From a virus: DNA of 63,612 bases. The notes under the pieces are model-generated. The model did no database searches and was not told the origin of the DNA. It was given only the letters and a program-made list of their open reading frames with translations. Positions 59,018 to 63,612 of this stretch are shown here, one piece after another (position 1 is the first letter of the stretch; every line of letters starts with the position of its first letter). A program made the translations under genes and the position numbers. The DNA lies in the IMG/VR virus record IMGVR_UViG_3300037485_001761, positions 1 through 63,612 of that record; one strand, written 5' to 3'.

Positions 59018-61006
59018 ATGGCAAGGATACGGTTACTGTCAGATGATGAATACATAAAAATGCTAGCTTCGAAGTTTGACGAGTCTAAAAGGAAAATGGA
59101 CAAGCTAAAACCTGAATATGATATGGCGGAAGCCGCGTATCAGGCCATCTCTGCGCCCGCAGACCACGCGGGATTAGATACCGGGCTAGCCACGCAGGCG
59201 TTGTATTCTGGTAAAAATATGCAGCAAGAGATGCCAATGGTTGAAGGATTAGATTTGGCGAAGGCTATCTTATTCCTGCATTCCAAGCTCTGTATTTCTG
59301 ATCCGATTGTGCAATTTAATCCGAGAAAGCAAGACCCAGCTACTAAAAAAGCGGTGGAATGTGCTCAGAACTACCTACCATTCATGAAACAGAGAATGAA
59401 GTTGCAAGAAACCCTGGAATCAGGGCCATATCTTCACCTTTGTGTTCACGGTTCAGGAATTGTTTACAACGGATGGGACGCCGACGGCGGTGAAATGCCC
59501 TTAGATAACTTCCCGGAAGACCCGGTAGCGTTGGAACAAATGCTGCAAAAAGGCTTCAAGATGGAGGGGGATTACGATTTACGGAATGTCCATCCTCGTA
59601 AATTCTTTCCAGATGCTTCGGCGGATCATTGGCAAAACTGTGAAGATTGTTTTGAAGAATGGGAATTACCGTTTGAAGAAGCCATGTATCGCTTTGGTGG
59701 AACAGATCAGCAAAACATTTTGCGTGAATTCCACAAGGTACGCAACGATAGTGCCCAGGCAGAGGCGGATAAAAGTGTAAATCTTATCAAGCTTTACATT
59801 TACCATCAACGGGGCCGCCCTTGGAACGGATTTCTTGGCTCTCAATCTGTTTTCGTCGACCCAGAAGCTCCTCGATTACTGACAAGGAAAGCGAACCCGT
59901 TCACGCACAAGCGTTTACCTTATTCCGTCTACACCGACGTGGATATTCCTAACAACGTGATGGGGATGAGCCGAATTGTATACGGGTACCAGGCACAACT
60001 TTGCATCAATAACATTTTGTACCTTATCCACAAGAACATCGCGCTATTCGGCGGCAATAAAATGCTACTTCCTGAAGGAGCCGTAAACGATGACACGGTT
60101 AATAACTCCTTAGAAGGCGTGAGCTATTTCAACCCCACGACTGGTGGGAAACCTGAGCTAATTCGCCCCGCAAACGTCACAACTGACGTGTGGAGAGCCT
60201 ACGAAATTCAAAAAGCGTACATTAACAATATTTACGGGATGAATGAGTTCTCTCAAGGTCAAATCCCTCGTGAGTTATCCGCCTATGCCGTACAATCTGC
60301 GATGGAAATGGACGACAAATACAGAATCCGGCTGTTTAACAAAAAGAAACTGTTTTTGCGAGAGATATACTACCAGGGATTAGAGAATACCAAGCAATAT
60401 ATGACGGAACAACGTAGGTTAAATATTGTGGGCATCGAAAGCTTCACTAATGACGGGTACTTTAGTGCTTCCTCCTTAGTTGGAGATTACGATATTGACG
60501 TAGACTACGGCCCTTACTTGCCAGTCGACCCCGCTGCGCGAAAATCACAGTTGCTCGAATTTATCAAGAGTGGTTTCTACGAAAAAGCAGGCGGCAACAT
60601 GCGAAAAGCGGCATCACTGCTTATCGACGGCAGTATGTTAGATGTCAAACAAGATTTAGGGCAGTCCAACAAACGGCAGGAAGCGGAAATCGACAAAATA
60701 ATTAATGGAACTGCGGTAGTCATTCAACCTTGGGACGATGACGAGATGCACGCGGCTGCGGTAGAAGAATTCGCGCGGTCAGAAACCTTTGAATCGCTCC
60801 CCGTTGAAATAAAGAAAACAATATGGTCACATGGAGAGGCTCATGTAAAACGTATTGCCGAGAAAATTGCCAAAGGGCAACAGAAACCCCCCGTTCCTGG
60901 GCCACAAGGTAAACCTCCCATGGGGGCTGGCCCCGGGCAACCTGCACAGCCTCCGCCAAATTCACCACCCACACCGCTAGCACAACCTAGCGGGCCAACA
61001 ATCTAA
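59018..61006 (+). CDS. Portal protein
   Basis: A 662-residue protein with a long helical N-terminus (DESKRKMDKLKPEYDMAEAA). A wing/stem region follows with the typical HPRKFFPDASADHWQNCEDC-like stretch. The hallmarks of podovirus portals include RLPYSVYTDVDIPNNVMGMS and GYQAQLCINNILYLIHKN (membrane-like helix alpha), then NNIYGMNEFSQGQIPRELSA. The C-terminal 60 residues are Pro/Gly-rich. Length is within the P22/N4-like range. The gene lies between terminase and scaffold. Confidence 0.88.
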   Translation: MARIRLLSDDEYIKMLASKFDESKRKMDKLKPEYDMAEAAYQAISAPADHAGLDTGLATQALYSGKNMQQEMPMVEGLDLAKAILFLHSKLCISDPIVQFNPRKQDPATKKAVECAQNYLPFMKQRMKLQETLESGPYLHLCVHGSGIVYNGWDADGGEMPLDNFPEDPVALEQMLQKGFKMEGDYDLRNVHPRKFFPDASADHWQNCEDCFEEWELPFEEAMYRFGGTDQQNILREFHKVRNDSAQAEADKSVNLIKLYIYHQRGRPWNGFLGSQSVFVDPEAPRLLTRKANPFTHKRLPYSVYTDVDIPNNVMGMSRIVYGYQAQLCINNILYLIHKNIALFGGNKMLLPEGAVNDDTVNNSLEGVSYFNPTTGGKPELIRPANVTTDVWRAYEIQKAYINNIYGMNEFSQGQIPRELSAYAVQSAMEMDDKYRIRLFNKKKLFLREIYYQGLENTKQYMTEQRRLNIVGIESFTNDGYFSASSLVGDYDIDVDYGPYLPVDPAARKSQLLEFIKSGFYEKAGGNMRKAASLLIDGSMLDVKQDLGQSNKRQEAEIDKIINGTAVVIQPWDDDEMHAAAVEEFARSETFESLPVEIKKTIWSHGEAHVKRIAEKIAKGQQKPPVPGPQGKPPMGAGPGQPAQPPPNSPPTPLAQPSGPTI

Positions 61007-61020
61007 GGAGATAGCTTTTT

Positions 61021-62232
61021 ATGGCAGACAATTTCCAAACAGCTCCTCAAACTTCTGCACCCGCGCCCCAGACATCCTCGGCACCTGCGCCTCAGACGTC
61101 CTCGGCCCCGGTGAGATCTTCAGGAATAAAACAACCTGAAGGAGTTTACACTCCCGAAGATATTTTCTCGGAGTTTTCCAGGAAAATCGGATTGGAATCC
61201 GATATTTCGCAAGACTTTTCCAACGCAAAGAAGTATGAAGATAAGTCAATTCAAGATTTATACGACCACCTGGGAGATTCGGGAGATGAGCCGCCCGCCG
61301 CTACAGAGAAACCAGCGGCCCAAGAGAGCGATCCTCGCTTGCCGGGAACTTTGGATGAGTCTGAGGCGGCAGCGGATAAAGAATTTGCTTACGAATACAC
61401 GGGTAAAATTGGAGATGAAGAGAAACAAATCCAATTTAAAAGCCGTGAACAGATAGACCGAGCCATTACCAAAGCTTTAGTGGCAGAGAAAATCTACAAA
61501 CAGCATAAAGAGCTTCAAGCGCGAATTCCTGACCTCGAAGCAAGCCATGCTTACGCACAACGCATTGACGAAATGATTGAAAAGGAACCGTTAACTCTTC
61601 TCGACACAATCATGGAAGACCTTGACGATGAAACCGTTAAAGATTGGTTGATTGCCAAGGCAGATCACTATTCCCGACCCGTTAAAGACCGGGAAATTGA
61701 CCGTAAACTCCGCCAAGCTGACATCCTTCAAAAGAAACTAGACGCTCTTGAACAACGGGAAGCTCAATTAGAGCAACGCCGAACGGAATCCGCGGCGGAA
61801 GCTGACCGTCACACCGTCCAATCGTGGGGAGACGGTTTAATGGCTAAAGTCCGAACCCGCATTCCTGAGGAATATTTCCCTGTGATGAAGGATATTTTGC
61901 AAAGTTCTCTTATGGAAGGCCGTCAACGACGTGACGCGAAGGAAGCGGTCACCATTAAAACGTTGGACTCTATCTTTGCACGTCGCGCAAAACCAATTAT
62001 TGAGCTGATTAATGCAGCGAAAAAGGCGGGATCAGGCAAAACAATCCAGGCCGAGGTGGGCCGGGCTATCGACAGCAAGAAGCAAGAGGGATTAAATCGA
62101 GTTCAGCAAGCCGCCGCCAGCATGGGCCAACGACAACAGGCTACTAAACCCAATAAAGAGTTTAACGTGTCTGAAGTATTTGACGATTTGATTTCTGGAG
62201 TAGGAACAGGTCGCTATCGAATGAGAGAGTAA
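61021..62232 (+). CDS. Scaffold-like head assembly protein
   Basis: A 403-residue acidic protein, disordered at first (repeats of APQTSSAP), acidic to residue 120. It is then a long helical zone (DREIDRKLRQADILQKKLDA; REAQLEQRRTESAAEADRHT) and ends in a small domain (EFNVSEVFDDLISGVGTGRY). This is the composition of scaffolding proteins that act between portal and capsid genes. AAGGAG precedes the ATG. The capsid gene expected next is not found; a Rha-like gene on the other strand comes instead. Confidence 0.7.
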   Translation: MADNFQTAPQTSAPAPQTSSAPAPQTSSAPVRSSGIKQPEGVYTPEDIFSEFSRKIGLESDISQDFSNAKKYEDKSIQDLYDHLGDSGDEPPAATEKPAAQESDPRLPGTLDESEAAADKEFAYEYTGKIGDEEKQIQFKSREQIDRAITKALVAEKIYKQHKELQARIPDLEASHAYAQRIDEMIEKEPLTLLDTIMEDLDDETVKDWLIAKADHYSRPVKDREIDRKLRQADILQKKLDALEQREAQLEQRRTESAAEADRHTVQSWGDGLMAKVRTRIPEEYFPVMKDILQSSLMEGRQRRDAKEAVTIKTLDSIFARRAKPIIELINAAKKAGSGKTIQAEVGRAIDSKKQEGLNRVQQAAASMGQRQQATKPNKEFNVSEVFDDLISGVGTGRYRMRE

Positions 62233-62323
62233 CTTTAGATTCTTGTCCTGAGTCAATCAGCCAGCTCAATTTTAAGCCGGCTAACATAAGAGGTGGTCTT
62301 ATTAAAGTTTTCGGGGTTTAATT

Positions 62324-62602
62324 TTAATCCTTCTCTTTATTAAATTTATCTATTTCCGCTTGAACGTATGTGACGAAAAGCAAAATTCCTTTCGCCGTCA
62401 ACTCGAAGCACGGAGTTTTCCCTCTCCGTGTCTCCCGCTCACTCGACGCCACGTGGCGTCGAGTAATTGACTCAGGACAAGCTTGAAGCATTCTCCGAAT
62501 GCTCCGAAGAAGTTCAGCGTGTCGAACTCCCAAGGCATCGGCTAACGTAACGGAGGAAACCGTCGAACCCGAATTAGACGGCAAACACATTAAATCTGTC
62601 AT
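62324..62602 (-). CDS. Rha-like phage regulatory protein
   Basis: A 92-residue protein resembling the pRha/Rha domain: VTLADALGVRHAELLRSIRR, then FELTAKGILLFVTYVQAE. Rha of lambdoid phages is a regulator whose exact target is unclear. As with the two antirepressors this is an isolated minus-strand gene inside the late region, with its own promoter (62697-62725) and hairpin leader. A perfect 24-bp palindrome lies within the coding region. It is followed leftward by 91 bp containing no gene. Confidence 0.7.
   Translation of the reverse strand: MTDLMCLPSNSGSTVSSVTLADALGVRHAELLRSIRRMLQACPESITRRHVASSERETRRGKTPCFELTAKGILLFVTYVQAEIDKFNKEKD
62441..62464. repeat. Perfect 24-bp palindrome
   Basis: ACTCGACGCCACGTGGCGTC followed by GAGT is its own reverse complement, inside the Rha-like gene. 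Right after it, 62466-62481 is the reverse complement of 62242-62257 (ATTGACTCAGGACAAG), a perfect 16-bp match near the end of the scaffold gene. Confidence 0.9.
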
Positions 62603-62660
62603 AACAATTTTCCTAATGATCGTATTTGGCTTTTTTCATCAGAACTGGTAGAAAGGAAGC

Positions 62661-62690
62661 AGCGGAGAGGCGCTCAAAAGACTATCCGCT
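62661..62690 (-). promoter_or_regulatory. Hairpin in leader of the Rha-like gene
   Basis: On the minus strand AGCGGA (62690-62685) pairs with TCCGCT (62666-62661) around an 18-nt loop. Its place, just after the start site, equals that of stem 1 of the pseudoknots of the two antirepressor genes, but no second stem is found. Confidence 0.5.
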
Positions 62691-62696
62691 AAATCC

Positions 62697-62725
62697 TCTT
62701 TACTCACTTCCCTGATCCAAGTCAA
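62697..62725 (-). promoter_or_regulatory. Sigma70-type promoter for the Rha-like gene
   Basis: On the minus strand there is TTGACT (62725-62720), a 17-bp spacer and TAAAGA (62702-62697). The -35 and following TGG are the same as in the promoter at 9972-10000. Confidence 0.6.
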
Positions 62726-62732
62726 CACACAG

Positions 62733-63374
62733 TCACCGACGAATCTCTACCACTACATCGAAGTCCCCGCAGTAGTAGAACATATCGGGTGTTAATCCTT
62801 TAGCCTGCATTATCTTTTTCTCGAATTCTTTAAACCGTTCTTCGTAATTAACAGCAACCCTAATCGCGTCACGCACTAACTCTACACACGAAACAGCTTC
62901 ATCATTCATCAAATCAAATAAAGTATCATAAGGTTTTCCGTAAAATTTTCTCGCTCTGTCCAGTGCTGTCGTCCAATCTTCACGGGTAAATCCTTTAGGC
63001 TTTAAGAGGACAACGGAGTCACAATCAAACACTTTCTCGAAAGGGGAGTAAATTACTCCTTTCCCTATCGCTTCAATAAACTTAAAATCCTCTAATCCGT
63101 TAATTCCGTCTTCGAGGTTCAAAAAAGCGTGTGTCCAATAACCGAGTTTTCCTCCTTTAAGGAGCCCGCCAAGACTGATTAAATAGGTGGTTAAATGCGT
63201 CTTCCTTCGCGTCAGTATCACGTAGTGATTATCTCTGCATAGCTTGGCTAAGTTAAACCAATCTGCCGTGGTGAGGTTGTAGGCTTTCCCATGACTGAAG
63301 AAAGCGTGAATCTTTCCCCAGGAAATGGGAGAAATAATCTTCAATGAAATAAACTTCCATAGAGCTTTTAACAC
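62733..63374 (-). CDS. Permuted NlpC/P60 (YiiX-type) papain-like protein
   Basis: A 213-residue protein. The order His82 (YWTHAFLNL), Glu101 (FIEAI) and then Cys163 (AVSCVELV), with the His before the Cys, is the permuted papain-like fold of YiiX/YaeF-type proteins. Regular NlpC/P60 proteins have the Cys first. These act on acyl or amide bonds, in lipids or peptidoglycan. In a phage it may help in entry or lysis, or be a late virion enzyme. GTG start with GAGGTG before it; the start overlaps the previous stop by one base. A first hydrophobic part (LWKFISLKIISPISWG) could be membrane-associated. Confidence 0.75.
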   Translation of the reverse strand: MLKALWKFISLKIISPISWGKIHAFFSHGKAYNLTTADWFNLAKLCRDNHYVILTRRKTHLTTYLISLGGLLKGGKLGYWTHAFLNLEDGINGLEDFKFIEAIGKGVIYSPFEKVFDCDSVVLLKPKGFTREDWTTALDRARKFYGKPYDTLFDLMNDEAVSCVELVRDAIRVAVNYEERFKEFEKKIMQAKGLTPDMFYYCGDFDVVVEIRR

Positions 63375-63612
63375 TATTTCACCTCTGAAATAGCTTCGAA
63401 TAGTTTAGCTCTTTGTGGGGTAAGGGTTACCTTTTTCCCAGCAAAACATTCCGGCATGTGCTCTGCCATGCGTTTATTAGCATAGTTGTTAAGGATTGAA
63501 TATGCTTTCACTAAATCTGTTTTATTGTAATCAGCATAATGATAATACGTCATCCCGGAATTTTTGAACTGCGCGTGTATGGTTGGATTGCGTTGCACTT
63601 CTTCATATCCTT
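63374..63612 (-). CDS. Protein open at right edge, unknown (partial)
   Basis: The frame is open to the window end (GYEEVQRNPTIHAQ...). A GTG at 63598 gives a 74-residue product, but the true start may be beyond. The visible part is helical with many Tyr, Asn and Lys (SGMTYYHYADYNKTDLVKAY). It overlaps the start of the permuted NlpC/P60 gene by one base. No family recognised. Confidence 0.5.
   Translation of the reverse strand, partial: GYEEVQRNPTIHAQFKNSGMTYYHYADYNKTDLVKAYSILNNYANKRMAEHMPECFAGKKVTLTPQRAKLFEAISEVK

Overview
The window reads as a fragment of a short-tailed (podovirus-like) double-stranded DNA phage. Support comes from a large terminase, portal and scaffold at the right end; a connector, a very large nozzle-like protein and a run of big internal (ejection) proteins at the left; a pectate-lyase-like tailspike; and no tape measure, sheath or baseplate. 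No convincing major capsid gene, RNA polymerase, integrase or tRNA gene is visible. Both edges cut through open reading frames, so this is part of a larger genome or a cut circular map. The host cannot be named. Shine-Dalgarno sites are strong, sigma70-type promoters with 17-18 bp spacers recur, and one GAAC-N4-GTTC box resembles the LexA site of Gram-positive bacteria, but that is weak evidence.

Layout. 1-10.0 kb: end of a virion protein, two small virion-associated genes, connector, nozzle, interrupted by two opposite-strand AntA/AntB-type antirepressor genes. 10.0-25.8 kb: internal virion proteins (1,249 aa and 2,081 aa among them), then a two-domain endolysin. 25.8-28.0 kb: leftward cassette with a tRNA-like Y RNA, a Ro60 (TROVE/vWA) protein and a translationally coupled zinc-ribbon protein. 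28.2-38.1 kb: rightward replication and recombination genes (RuvC-like nuclease, SF3 helicase, family A DNA polymerase, SSB-like protein, Cas4/RecB-like nuclease, SNF2-type helicase). 38.1-46.6 kb: leftward chain of small, tightly overlapping early-type genes, with a three-gene rightward block at 42.4-43.8 kb fired from a promoter whose -10 is shared with the leftward promoter. 46.6-47.6 kb: non-coding, repeat-dense region with iteron-like repeats, which I read as a candidate replication origin or other cis-acting region. 47.6-49.2 kb: small unknown genes. 49.2-56.9 kb: leftward module of a candidate small terminase, beta-rich appendage proteins and tailspike. 57.0-62.2 kb: rightward large terminase, portal and scaffold. 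62.3-63.6 kb: leftward Rha-like regulator and a permuted NlpC/P60 papain-like protein.

The points of greatest interest are: (1) the Ro60-Y RNA-zinc ribbon cassette, whose RNA folds as a circularly permuted tRNA mimic; (2) two copies of an H-type pseudoknot leader with compensatory changes, each at the 5' end of an antirepressor mRNA; (3) the repeat-rich region bounded by a perfect 20-bp inverted repeat and carrying six copies of a 13-mer; and (4) a symmetric divergent promoter at 42.36 kb. All functional assignments are from reading motifs; none was checked against a database.
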